From the NCBI GenBank assembly GCA_949288175.1, contig CASEIV010000001.1, positions 102,411 to 166,410 on the forward strand: a stretch of 64,000 bases of DNA. Reading direction: 5' to 3'. Of this stretch, positions 19,213 to 27,719 are shown in pieces. A model generated the notes under the pieces. That model was not told the DNA's origin, searched no databases, and saw only the letters and a program-made list of their open reading frames with translations. A program made the translations under genes and the position numbers. Source of the stretch: an uncultured Eubacteriales bacterium. GTDB taxonomy: Bacteria > Bacillota > Clostridia > TANB77 > CAG-508. Every line of letters starts with the position of its first letter. Position 1 is the first letter of the stretch.

Positions 19213-19438
19213 GTTACAGTTTAGAGTTCTCTCTGAGAGGAGCGATATATTATATTTTTATGATTTGAATGCGACCGGAATCGTTTTAGAAATTCTTATA
19301 TTTAAGTCGTAAAGGGTCCTGTTTCCGGGTATTGTTACGATTTAGATATTAGAATTTCTTAAACGGGAATTGAAGGGTAGCCGAGAAGCATAAAAATATA
19401 ATATATCGCTCCTCTCAGAGAGAACTCTAAACTGTAAC
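19213..19438. repeat. Nested long inverted repeat, element 5 (reverse orientation)
   Basis: Outer arms 19213-19262 and 19389-19438 are a perfect 50-bp inverted repeat beginning GTTACAGTTT. Read on the minus strand the inside holds CTCGGCT (19379-19385), an imperfect inner stem and CGCATTC (19267-19273), as in the other elements. It fills the gap between the NUDIX gene and the lexA promoter. Confidence 0.9.
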
Positions 19439-19478
19439 CATATGTTTGAAATAATTTCTAAAAAAATCAAAAATTTGT

Positions 19479-19507
19479 TTGACATTTTTTTGTTTGTATG
19501 ATATGAT
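19479..19507 (+). promoter_or_regulatory. lexA promoter
   Basis: TTGACA (19479-19484), 17 bases, TATGAT (19502-19507). No good GAAC-N4-GTTC operator overlaps it. Confidence 0.75.
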
Positions 19508-19537
19508 GAGACAAAATAGGAGAATGGAGTGAAGAAA

Positions 19538-20188
19538 ATGCCAAAAAAGAAACCTGAATTAAATAGAAGAGAAAAATCAATTTTACATTTTATTGAAAAA
19601 CAAATCATGACACAAGGATATCCACCATCAGTAAGAGAAATCGGAAAAGCTGTTGGATTGAACTCAACAGCAACCGTACATGGCTATTTAGCAAAACTAG
19701 AAGAAAAAGGATATATTAAGAAAAAGGACAAAAAAGGAAGAACTTTAAGATTGTTAAAAGGTGCTTCAGGAGAAGAAAAAGTAACTTCAAGCAAAGACTT
19801 TTATACCCAAAGAGAATTGGTTGAAGTTCCAATTATAGGAAAAATAACAGCAGGAGAACCAATATTAGCAGTAGAAAATATTACAGATACATTTCCAATT
19901 CCAATTGATTTCGTTGGAAATTCAGAAAGCTTTATGCTAACCGTTAGAGGAGAAAGTATGATAGAAGCAGGAATATTAGATGGAGACTATATTCTTGTAA
20001 AAAGACAAAATACAGCTAATAACGGAGAAATTGTTGTAGCTTTAATAGGAGAGGAAGCAACAGTGAAAACTTTCTATAAAGAAACAGACCATATCAGATT
20101 ACAACCAGAAAACTCTACAATGGATCCAATTATTGTACCAGATTGTGAAATATTAGGAAAAGTTGCAGGCGTATTTAGAAAAATGTAA
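19538..20188 (+). CDS. lexA: LexA repressor
   Basis: 216 residues. LexA represses the SOS regulon and self-cleaves when RecA is activated. The N-terminal winged helix is present ([32 protein letters not shown]). The cleavage bond A105-G106 lies in KITAGEP; the catalytic dyad is S140 (GESM) and K177 (ATVKTFY). ATG 19538 with GGAG eight bases upstream is preferred; GTG 19529 with AGGAG is also possible and adds three residues. Confidence 0.95.
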   Translation: MPKKKPELNRREKSILHFIEKQIMTQGYPPSVREIGKAVGLNSTATVHGYLAKLEEKGYIKKKDKKGRTLRLLKGASGEEKVTSSKDFYTQRELVEVPIIGKITAGEPILAVENITDTFPIPIDFVGNSESFMLTVRGESMIEAGILDGDYILVKRQNTANNGEIVVALIGEEATVKTFYKETDHIRLQPENSTMDPIIVPDCEILGKVAGVFRKM

Positions 20189-20230
20189 ACTTTTGCATAA
20201 AAAATTCACAAAAGTTTCACAATATCTATA

Positions 20231-20276
20231 TTGATCCATGACACTGCGTCATATATAATAAATAATGCAGTGTCAT
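20231..20276 (+). promoter_or_regulatory. Exporter promoter with overlapping palindromic operator
   Basis: TTGATC (20231-20236), 17 bases, TATAAT (20254-20259). Ten-base inverted arms ATGACACTGC (20238-20247) and GCAGTGTCAT (20267-20276) flank the -10 box, a typical repressor operator layout. No regulator gene lies next to it. Confidence 0.6.
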
Positions 20277-20343
20277 TTAGTTTGTCTAAAAATGGTTTAT
20301 AGATATAGCCTAAAATCCAAATAAAGGAAAGAAGGAGAGAAAT

Positions 20344-22632
20344 ATGCTAAAAGTATTAAAAAACTTAAAAAAATCACTAGGAGCTGTAATTATTATTGCT
20401 ATATTACTATGCGTGCAAGCTTCAACAGATTTAGCATTACCAGATTATACTTCAAAGATTGTAAATGTTGGTATACAAGCAGGTGGAATTACAAGTGCTA
20501 TACCAGGAGTTATATCTAAAGAAGATATGGATGCACTTCTTGTGTTTACAGATAAAGATGATGAAATATTAGACAATTATACAATGGTTTCAACATCTGA
20601 TGGAGAGAAATATGAAACACAAGAACAACATGAAGAAAAAATGATTAAAAAATATTTTGGTAATGATTATCAGGTTCAAACAGATACGATTTATATTTTA
20701 AAAGATATTGATGAAGAACAAGAAGAAGTTTTAACAGGAATCATTTTAGATCCTTTGATGGAAATGACAACGATTACAAGTGAAGAAACAGCAACCCAAA
20801 TAAAAGAACAGTTATCACAAAATGTTCCTGAAAATCAAAAACAATATATTCAAAATATGAATTTAATGGAAATGATTGAGCAAATGCCAGAAGAACAAAG
20901 AGAGCAAGTTTTAGCAGAATTTACAAAAAGAATTGAAGAAATGAATGATTCTATTAAGGAACAAGCAGCGATTTCTTCTGTAAAACAAGTGTATATGAAT
21001 GCAGGAGCGGATACAGATAAGATACAAAATGACTATATCTTACAAACTGGATTACAAATGCTAGGAATTGCTTTAATTACGATGGTATGTGCTGTAACCA
21101 TTATGTTATTATCTTCAAGAGTAGCAGCAAAATTAGGAAAAACGTTAAGGGAAAAAATATTTAAAAAGGTAACTAGTTTTTCAAATGCAGAATTAAATGA
21201 ATTTTCAACAGCATCATTAATTACCCGTAGTACAAATGATGTACAACAAATTCAACAATTGATTACGTTATTATTTAGAGTTGTTGTTTATGCACCAATT
21301 ATTGGTATAGGTGGATTTGTAAGAGTACTTACCAGCACAGATAGTTCAATGGCATGGATTATTGGAATTGCAATCGTTGCGATATTATTTATTGTAGGAA
21401 CATTATTTGCTATTGCAATACCTAAATTTAGAAAATTACAAGATTTAATAGACAAATTAAATGAAGTTTCAAGAGAAATCCTTACAGGATTACCTGTTAT
21501 AAGGGCATTTCATAAAGAGAAAAAAGAAGAAGCAAGATTTGATGTTGCCAATAAAGATTTAATGAAGGCCAACCTATTTGTCAATAAAGCGATGTCTATG
21601 ATGATGCCTTTATTGATGTTTATCATGAACTCTATTATGATATTAATTGTTTGGGTTGGAGGACATAATGTTGATCAAGGTGTTATGCAAGTTGGAGATA
21701 TGATGGCATTTATCCAATATACAATGCAAATTGTTATGGCATTCTTAATGATATCTATGATTTCTATTATGCTTCCAAGAGCATCAGTTTCTGCAAGAAG
21801 AATTAATGAAGTTCTAGAGGCTGAACCAAGCATTAAAGATAAAAAAGAAACTAAGACATTTGACCCAAATAAAAAAGGATTAGTAGAATTTAAAAATGTT
21901 TCTTTTAGATATCCAGATGCAGATACAGAAATTTTAGAGGATATTAATTTTACAGCAGAACCAGGAAAAACAACAGCCATTATTGGTAGTACAGGAAGTG
22001 GTAAGTCAACGGTTGTAAATTTGATACCAAGATTTTATGATGTTACAGGTGGAGAATTATGCATTGATGGTGTCAATGTAAAAGATGTGTCACAAAAAGA
22101 TTTAAGAGATATTATCGGATTTGTGCCACAAAAAGGAGTGTTATTCTCAGGAACAATTGAATCTAACATTAAATATTCAGATGAGAATATGTTAGATGAA
22201 AGAATGATAGAGGCAGCAGAGATTGCACAAGCAACAGAATTTATTAACGAAAAAGAAAACAAATACCAAGACCCAATTGCACAAGGTGGAGGAAATGTAT
22301 CAGGAGGACAAAAACAAAGATTATCTATTGCAAGAGCCATTGCAAAAGATCCAGAAATCTTTGTATTTGATGATAGCTTCTCAGCATTAGATTTTAAGAC
22401 AGATAGTACATTAAGAGAAGCTTTATCAACAAAAACAAAAAATAAAACAGTAATTATCGTAGCACAAAGAATTAGTACCATTTTAAATGCAGACCAAATT
22501 ATTGTATTAGAAGAAGGAAAAATGGTCGGAATGGGTACACATGAAGAATTAATGAAAAACAATGAAACTTATAGGCAAATTGCCTTATCACAATTGTCTG
22601 AAGAAGAATTAGGCGAGAAAGGAGGTAAGTAA
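20344..22632 (+). CDS. ABC exporter half-transporter, degenerate-site subunit
   Basis: 762 residues: a fused membrane and nucleotide-binding domain. After the first span there is an unusually large acidic extracellular insert (about 60-225) rich in E and Q. The ATPase has Walker A GSTGSGKST, signature VSGGQKQR and Walker B FVFDDSFSALD, where Asp replaces the catalytic Glu. That is the normal degenerate half of heterodimeric exporters of the BmrCD/TM287-288 type. The partner follows after 1 base. Substrates are probably drugs or lipids (inference). Confidence 0.9.
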   Translation: MLKVLKNLKKSLGAVIIIAILLCVQASTDLALPDYTSKIVNVGIQAGGITSAIPGVISKEDMDALLVFTDKDDEILDNYTMVSTSDGEKYETQEQHEEKMIKKYFGNDYQVQTDTIYILKDIDEEQEEVLTGIILDPLMEMTTITSEETATQIKEQLSQNVPENQKQYIQNMNLMEMIEQMPEEQREQVLAEFTKRIEEMNDSIKEQAAISSVKQVYMNAGADTDKIQNDYILQTGLQMLGIALITMVCAVTIMLLSSRVAAKLGKTLREKIFKKVTSFSNAELNEFSTASLITRSTNDVQQIQQLITLLFRVVVYAPIIGIGGFVRVLTSTDSSMAWIIGIAIVAILFIVGTLFAIAIPKFRKLQDLIDKLNEVSREILTGLPVIRAFHKEKKEEARFDVANKDLMKANLFVNKAMSMMMPLLMFIMNSIMILIVWVGGHNVDQGVMQVGDMMAFIQYTMQIVMAFLMISMISIMLPRASVSARRINEVLEAEPSIKDKKETKTFDPNKKGLVEFKNVSFRYPDADTEILEDINFTAEPGKTTAIIGSTGSGKSTVVNLIPRFYDVTGGELCIDGVNVKDVSQKDLRDIIGFVPQKGVLFSGTIESNIKYSDENMLDERMIEAAEIAQATEFINEKENKYQDPIAQGGGNVSGGQKQRLSIARAIAKDPEIFVFDDSFSALDFKTDSTLREALSTKTKNKTVIIVAQRISTILNADQIIVLEEGKMVGMGTHEELMKNNETYRQIALSQLSEEELGEKGGK

Positions 22633-22633
22633 T

Positions 22634-24451
22634 ATGCCAGGACCAATGGGAAGAGGAGCTCAAACAACAGAAAGAGCAAAAGATTTTAAGAAAACAACGA
22701 AAAAATTAATTCGTTCTTATTTAGCTAAATATAAAATACCACTTATCATTGTTATGATATTTGCAATTGGTAGTACCATATTTACCATTGTTGGACCTAA
22801 AATCTTAGGAAATGCAACGACAGAAATTTTCAATGGTTTAATTAGTAAATTAAGTGGTGGAACAGGAATTGATTTTGGAAAAGTCGGAACAATTGCATTA
22901 ACCTTATTAGGGTTATATGTCACAAGTGCTATATTTTCATTTGTACAAGGATTTTTAATGACAAATGTGGCACAAAAAATCACATATAAAATAAGAAATG
23001 ATATCGCTGTAAAAATTAATAAATTGCCAATGAAATATTTTGATAAAAAGACAAATGGAGAAGTATTATCAGTTATTACAAATGATATAGATACATTAAG
23101 TATGAACTTAAATCAAAGTATTACACATATTATTACAGCCGTATGTACAATTATTGGTATTTTAGTTATGATGTTTTCTATTAGTTGGCAAATGACATTA
23201 ATTTCATTAGTTATATTACCAATAGCAGGAATATTAGTAACAAATATTGTAAAAAAATCACAAAAATATTTTACAAGACAACAAGATTATTTAGGACATG
23301 TAAATGGTCAAGTAGAAGAAATATATGGTGGATTAAATATTGTAAAAGTATTTAATGCTGAAGAAAAAGTAACAAAAGACTTTGAAAAAGCCAATGATGA
23401 ATTATATCATTCTGGATGGAAAGCACAATTTCTTTCAGGTTTGATGCATCCTGTTATGAACTTTATATCAAATGTAGGGTATGTAGCAGTAGCAGTAGCT
23501 GGTGGATATTTAGCAATTCAAGGAACCATTACAGTTGGAAATATACAAAGTTTTATACAATATAACAAACAATTTACACAACCAATTAATCAATTGGCAC
23601 AAATTTCTAACATGTTACAAGCCATGATGGCAGCAGCAGAAAGAATCTTTGAATTTTTAGAAGAACCAGAAGAGGAAGTAAATGCTAAAGGAAATATTGA
23701 TACTTCTAAATTAAAAGGAAATGTAGAATTTAAACATGTTAAATTTGGATATGACCCAGAAAGAACAATTATAAAAGATTTCAATGCAAGTGTCCATGAA
23801 GGACAAAAAATAGCAATTGTTGGACCAACAGGAGCAGGAAAAACCACAATGGTAAAATTGTTAATGAGATTTTATGATGTAACAGATGGAGCAATTTTAG
23901 TGGATGGTCATAATGTAAAAGACTTTGATAGAGGAGAACTTCGTAAAATGTTTGGTATGGTTCTACAAGATACATGGTTATTTGGTGGAACAGTAGAAGA
24001 AAATATCAAATATAGTAAAGAAGATGCAACAGATACAGAAGTTGTAGAAGCAGCAAAAGCAGCACATGTACATCACTTTATCAAAACTTTACCAAATGGA
24101 TATCATTCTATGATAAATGAAGAATCAACCAATATATCAGCTGGTCAAAAGCAATTACTTACCATTGCCAGAGTTATATTAGCAGATCCTAAGATATTAA
24201 TATTAGATGAAGCAACAAGCTCAATTGATACAAGAACAGAAATACAAATACAATCAGCAATGGATAATCTAATGAAGGGAAGAACAAGCTTTATTATTGC
24301 TCATAGATTATCAACTATCAAAAATGCAGATTTAATTTTAGTTATGAATCATGGAGACATTGTAGAGCAAGGTACACATGATGAACTACTTGCAAAAAAC
24401 GGATTTTATGCTGATTTATATAATTCTCAATTCGAAGAGGTGGAAGAATAA
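22634..24451 (+). CDS. ABC exporter half-transporter, catalytic subunit
   Basis: 605 residues: six membrane spans, then an ATPase with Walker A GPTGAGKTT, signature ISAGQKQL (second position Ala rather than Gly) and Walker B ILILDEATSSID with an intact Glu. It pairs with the preceding gene to make a heterodimer with one consensus site. The one-base gap and shared ribosome site GGAGG imply translational coupling. A clean terminator follows. Confidence 0.92.
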   Translation: MPGPMGRGAQTTERAKDFKKTTKKLIRSYLAKYKIPLIIVMIFAIGSTIFTIVGPKILGNATTEIFNGLISKLSGGTGIDFGKVGTIALTLLGLYVTSAIFSFVQGFLMTNVAQKITYKIRNDIAVKINKLPMKYFDKKTNGEVLSVITNDIDTLSMNLNQSITHIITAVCTIIGILVMMFSISWQMTLISLVILPIAGILVTNIVKKSQKYFTRQQDYLGHVNGQVEEIYGGLNIVKVFNAEEKVTKDFEKANDELYHSGWKAQFLSGLMHPVMNFISNVGYVAVAVAGGYLAIQGTITVGNIQSFIQYNKQFTQPINQLAQISNMLQAMMAAAERIFEFLEEPEEEVNAKGNIDTSKLKGNVEFKHVKFGYDPERTIIKDFNASVHEGQKIAIVGPTGAGKTTMVKLLMRFYDVTDGAILVDGHNVKDFDRGELRKMFGMVLQDTWLFGGTVEENIKYSKEDATDTEVVEAAKAAHVHHFIKTLPNGYHSMINEESTNISAGQKQLLTIARVILADPKILILDEATSSIDTRTEIQIQSAMDNLMKGRTSFIIAHRLSTIKNADLILVMNHGDIVEQGTHDELLAKNGFYADLYNSQFEEVEE

Positions 24452-24481
24452 AAAAACGCTAGACATTGTCTGGCGTTTTTT
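24451..24481 (+). terminator. Intrinsic terminator of the exporter operon
   Basis: AAAAAACGC pairs with GCGTTTTTT, with an inner AGAC/GTCT stem and ATT loop. A T run follows. Confidence 0.9.
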
Positions 24482-24513
24482 GTCCTTTTGGGGACGTTTC
24501 TGTTTGGGACATT
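24482..24513. repeat. REP-like GGGGACG hairpin, single
   Basis: TGTCC pairs with GGGACA and GGGGACG lies in the middle, directly after the terminator. The rest of 24514-24729 is AT-rich; I see nothing else in it. Confidence 0.6.
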
Positions 24514-24729
24514 TTTAGAAATAGTATGTTTAGAAGTAATACAGGAAAATAAAGAATATTCATAAAAGGCATCGATGCCTTTTAAATTTGGTTAATTTCA
24601 ATATGGAGAATATGTCATATTGAAAAGGAAAATAAAATGGTATGAAATAAAACTTTAAAATATAATAATGCATAAAATTGACAATAAAGATATTATTCGA
24701 TAAGATACAGATGAAAGGAATGAAGTAAG

Positions 24730-25920
24730 ATGCAAAAATGTCCTTCAGAAGAAAATACACTAATAGGCATACAAGCCATAAGAGAAGTGATTGAAATATT
24801 TTCTGGTCCATTTTTAACAACTTATTTTATAAAAACATCTATGGACACAATTACGCAGATATCTATCTATAATATATTTGTATATTTCATACTTATCATT
24901 GCAACAGCTATGGTTTGTTATATTATTAAAAGAAAATATAAAATAGAAATATTTAGGTTAAGTGTTATATTAAATTTTGTATATATTTTAATGATTATTG
25001 TTTTAAGGGAAAAAGTACTTGAACATTTGGGAATACTCGCTATTATTTATGGTATTTCATCTGCTACTTATTGGACGCCGTTAGGTTTGTTTTTAATAAA
25101 TAAAGTAAAAAACGAAAAACGTATGTCTTATGAAACCAAAAATCAGATGGTAAAAACTATTTTTAAAATAGGGATTCCTATTTTGTTAGGTGGTATGATA
25201 ACAATATCGAATTATTATATGACTGCAATTATTGTATTAATCTTATCAATCATACAAATTATATTTTCTTTTTGGCTAAAACCATTGGAAGATACATATC
25301 AAAAATTTGATATAAAAAAAGCATGGAATAAAATAAAAGGGGTAAAGAAAATAAAGAAAGTGTTAGGTATTGAATATTTACACGGATTATGTATTGCTAG
25401 TTCTTCTTTAACAGTTATTACAACAATACTCATTTTTGATGTCTTAAAGACAGATTTTAAATTGGGTCTTATAACATCTATTACATCAGCATTGCAAATG
25501 TTAGTTGTATATTTATATAATAAAAAAAGGAGAACAAAGAATGATAAAACAATCATATTAATAGCAGGGATAATACCAATTGTAACATTAAGTATATTTT
25601 TAATTTATAGAGGAGACATAACAATTATTTTATATAGTATACTTTCACAGATAGCAACAGGTTTATTAACAGTTATACGAACAGTACAGGTATATAATAC
25701 AGCAAATCACAAATTGATAACAATAAATGAGCAATCTGAATTTTGGGTAATCAGGGAAGGTTGTATCAGTTTTGGAAGAATTACGAGTTATATTTTATTA
25801 TTAATAGTCGGACTTTGGAGAGGTACGCAAGGATTAAAGATATTAATGATTATACTAACGGCTATGATAATATTAATTGGGATAGCACAAAGATATCAAA
25901 TAGAAGAAAAATCTGTCTAA
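24730..25920 (+). CDS. MFS-like multi-spanning membrane protein
   Basis: 396 residues with about ten to twelve hydrophobic spans and basic cytoplasmic loops (KRKYK, NKKRRTKND). It looks like a major facilitator, but the usual G-x-x-x-D/R-R signature after TM2 is not clear, so the family call is tentative. AAAGGAATGAAG precedes the ATG. No linked gene hints at a substrate. Confidence 0.65.
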   Translation: MQKCPSEENTLIGIQAIREVIEIFSGPFLTTYFIKTSMDTITQISIYNIFVYFILIIATAMVCYIIKRKYKIEIFRLSVILNFVYILMIIVLREKVLEHLGILAIIYGISSATYWTPLGLFLINKVKNEKRMSYETKNQMVKTIFKIGIPILLGGMITISNYYMTAIIVLILSIIQIIFSFWLKPLEDTYQKFDIKKAWNKIKGVKKIKKVLGIEYLHGLCIASSSLTVITTILIFDVLKTDFKLGLITSITSALQMLVVYLYNKKRRTKNDKTIILIAGIIPIVTLSIFLIYRGDITIILYSILSQIATGLLTVIRTVQVYNTANHKLITINEQSEFWVIREGCISFGRITSYILLLIVGLWRGTQGLKILMIILTAMIILIGIAQRYQIEEKSV

Positions 25921-25990
25921 AATAAGAACTTGACCAGACATGGCAATCAAGATTGTAGCCTTAGGTTCCTAAAACTTTGTTGTATTTAGA
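25921..25990. repeat. Diverged repeat related to 15637-15712
   Basis: It shares the GACC, GACAT, GCAATCAA, GATTG and TTTGTTGT blocks in the same order. It lies between the MFS-like gene stop and the terminator. Confidence 0.45.
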
Positions 25991-25997
25991 AATAAAT

Positions 25998-26028
25998 AAA
26001 GAGATAATAGTTTTTTTATTATCTCTTT
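25998..26028. terminator. Bidirectional terminator
   Basis: AAAGAGATAATA pairs perfectly with TATTATCTCTTT, followed by T on the plus strand. It lies between converging genes. Confidence 0.85.
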
Positions 26029-26034
26029 TTAGAT

Positions 26035-26712
26035 TTAATTTCTTCTCTTTCCAAAAATAGAAAGAACTCTTAAGAAAATGTTGATAAAATCAAGATATAA
26101 TTGCATAGCACAATAAATATATATTTTTTCTTGGTCAATATTCGGTTCTAGTTGTAAAGCTTTTATTTTATTAATATCATAAATGGTAACTCCAAAGAAT
26201 ACTGCTAAGATGAACCAGTCTAATACTAAATCAAACAAAGAACTATCAAAGAAAAATAAATTTATTAAGCTAAGAATTAAACCAATAATCAAAAATACAC
26301 TCAAGTAAGTATGCCAACTGCTTAAATCTTTATTGGTTTTATACCCAATCAAACTTAAAATACCAAAAATCAAAGCAGAAGCGATAAATAAAGTGATAAT
26401 TGAGTTTAATTCAAAAACAGCAAAAATTACAGACAGTGTAACACCATTTAATACGGCGTATACAAAATACAGGATGCCGACAACAATTGGTGGTAATTTT
26501 CTAAATAGAAGACTAAATAATAAAACAGCAATTAGTTCTATTATCAGTAATCCAGTAAAAAAATCTTCCATTAAAATTGTGTAAAATAATCCAGAAGAAT
26601 ATGTATACCAAGCAATTAAAGCTGAACCTAATAGACCTAAGAACATCCAGAAAAATGTTTTTCCAAAAAGTTTGTTCTCAGTAGGCATATTTTGAACTTC
26701 ATTTTCTTCCAT
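26035..26712 (-). CDS. Bax inhibitor-1/YccA family membrane protein
   Basis: 225 residues with seven predicted membrane spans and the conserved C-terminal D-W-F-x(6)-G-V-T-I-Y-D region, followed by LYLDFINIFLRVLSIFG, which is characteristic of the BI-1 family (pH-gated calcium leak proteins such as YetJ). ATG 26712 lies 8 bases after AAAGGGG; the upstream extension is rejected. Confidence 0.9.
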   Translation of the reverse strand: MEENEVQNMPTENKLFGKTFFWMFLGLLGSALIAWYTYSSGLFYTILMEDFFTGLLIIELIAVLLFSLLFRKLPPIVVGILYFVYAVLNGVTLSVIFAVFELNSIITLFIASALIFGILSLIGYKTNKDLSSWHTYLSVFLIIGLILSLINLFFFDSSLFDLVLDWFILAVFFGVTIYDINKIKALQLEPNIDQEKIYIYCAMQLYLDFINIFLRVLSIFGKRRN

Positions 26713-26861
26713 ATAAAAACCCCTTTCACTATTATATAATTTAAGTATACAAATAAAAAGGAAAATATGCAATATATAAAATTAAATTGTTAAAATATGG
26801 ATAAATTTATTGTTAACAGTTTATTGAAATTTAATTTTACATATGGCATAATAAATAAAAA

Positions 26862-26892
26862 TGTCGCATAGACAAACGAACCTAATGCGACA
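26862..26892 (+). repeat. TGTCGCAT hairpin element in the AlkD-like 5' UTR
   Basis: The stem TGTCGCAT/ATGCGACA encloses a loop containing GACAAACGAACCTA, identical to the second copy before the amylase gene. A -10-like CATAAT (26847-26852) puts the transcript start right at the hairpin. AAAGGAGATTA follows, as at the amylase gene. Confidence 0.8.
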
Positions 26893-26916
26893 ATACGACA
26901 CAAAAGGAGATTATGT

Positions 26917-27612
26917 ATGAAACAAAAAATAAAAGAAGAATTAAAGCAATTAGCTGATGAAACATATAGAGAATTTCATAAAGGGTTATGTCCTGGTACA
27001 GAAAATATATTAGGGATAAGAGTACCAGTTCTTAGAAATTATGCAAAAAAATTATCCAAAGAATATGATATTCGAGAATTATTAAATTATATAGATAATG
27101 AGTATTATGAAGAAATCATGTTACAAGGTATGTTAATTGGACTAGAAAAAGATAAGGATAAAGATATAAAAAATATATTGAAAGATATAGAAGAATTTGT
27201 TCCTAAAATTGATAATTGGGCAGTTTGTGACACTTTTTGTGCAGGGCTAAAAATAACTAAAAAGAATCTAGACAAAATGTGGAAGTTTTTACAAAAATAT
27301 CTAGTATCAGACAAAGAGTTTGAAATTCGATTTGGTGTGGTGATGATATTAGATTATTATATAACAGAAGAGTATTTAGAGAAAGATTTTGATATATTTG
27401 ATTATATAAAAAGTGATAAATATTATGTGCAGATGGCAGTAGCATGGGCAATATCTATTTGTTTGATGAAATTTTATGATAAAACGATACAATATTTAAA
27501 ACAAGCCAAACTAGATAAATTTACATATAATAAAGCATTACAAAAAGCGATAGAATCTTATCGAATATCTGATGAACAAAAAACAGAATTAAGAAAAATG
27601 AAAAAAATGTAA
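26917..27612 (+). CDS. DNA alkylation repair protein, AlkD-like HEAT-repeat glycosylase
   Basis: 231 residues, all helical. The pattern NILGIRVPVLRNYAKKL near the N-terminus and DNWAVCDTFCAG in the middle is typical of the PF08713 family, which removes alkylated bases without base flipping. The Trp and Asp of NWAVCD correspond to the family's functional pair. Its leader carries the TGTCGCAT hairpin shared with the amylase gene. Confidence 0.88.
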   Translation: MKQKIKEELKQLADETYREFHKGLCPGTENILGIRVPVLRNYAKKLSKEYDIRELLNYIDNEYYEEIMLQGMLIGLEKDKDKDIKNILKDIEEFVPKIDNWAVCDTFCAGLKITKKNLDKMWKFLQKYLVSDKEFEIRFGVVMILDYYITEEYLEKDFDIFDYIKSDKYYVQMAVAWAISICLMKFYDKTIQYLKQAKLDKFTYNKALQKAIESYRISDEQKTELRKMKKM

Positions 27613-27719
27613 AATTATATTTGATAAATTTTTTTTTTATGTTATAGTAATAAGGAAAACTTGTATAATGAAATGAAAAATTTCTATACAATAAAAGAAA
27701 GAATACAAAGGAGAGAAGA

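Noticed and set aside
20344..22632. Missing catalytic Glu in the first ABC subunit as a defect
   Set aside because: An Asp at this place is normal in one half of heterodimeric exporters; the partner has the Glu.
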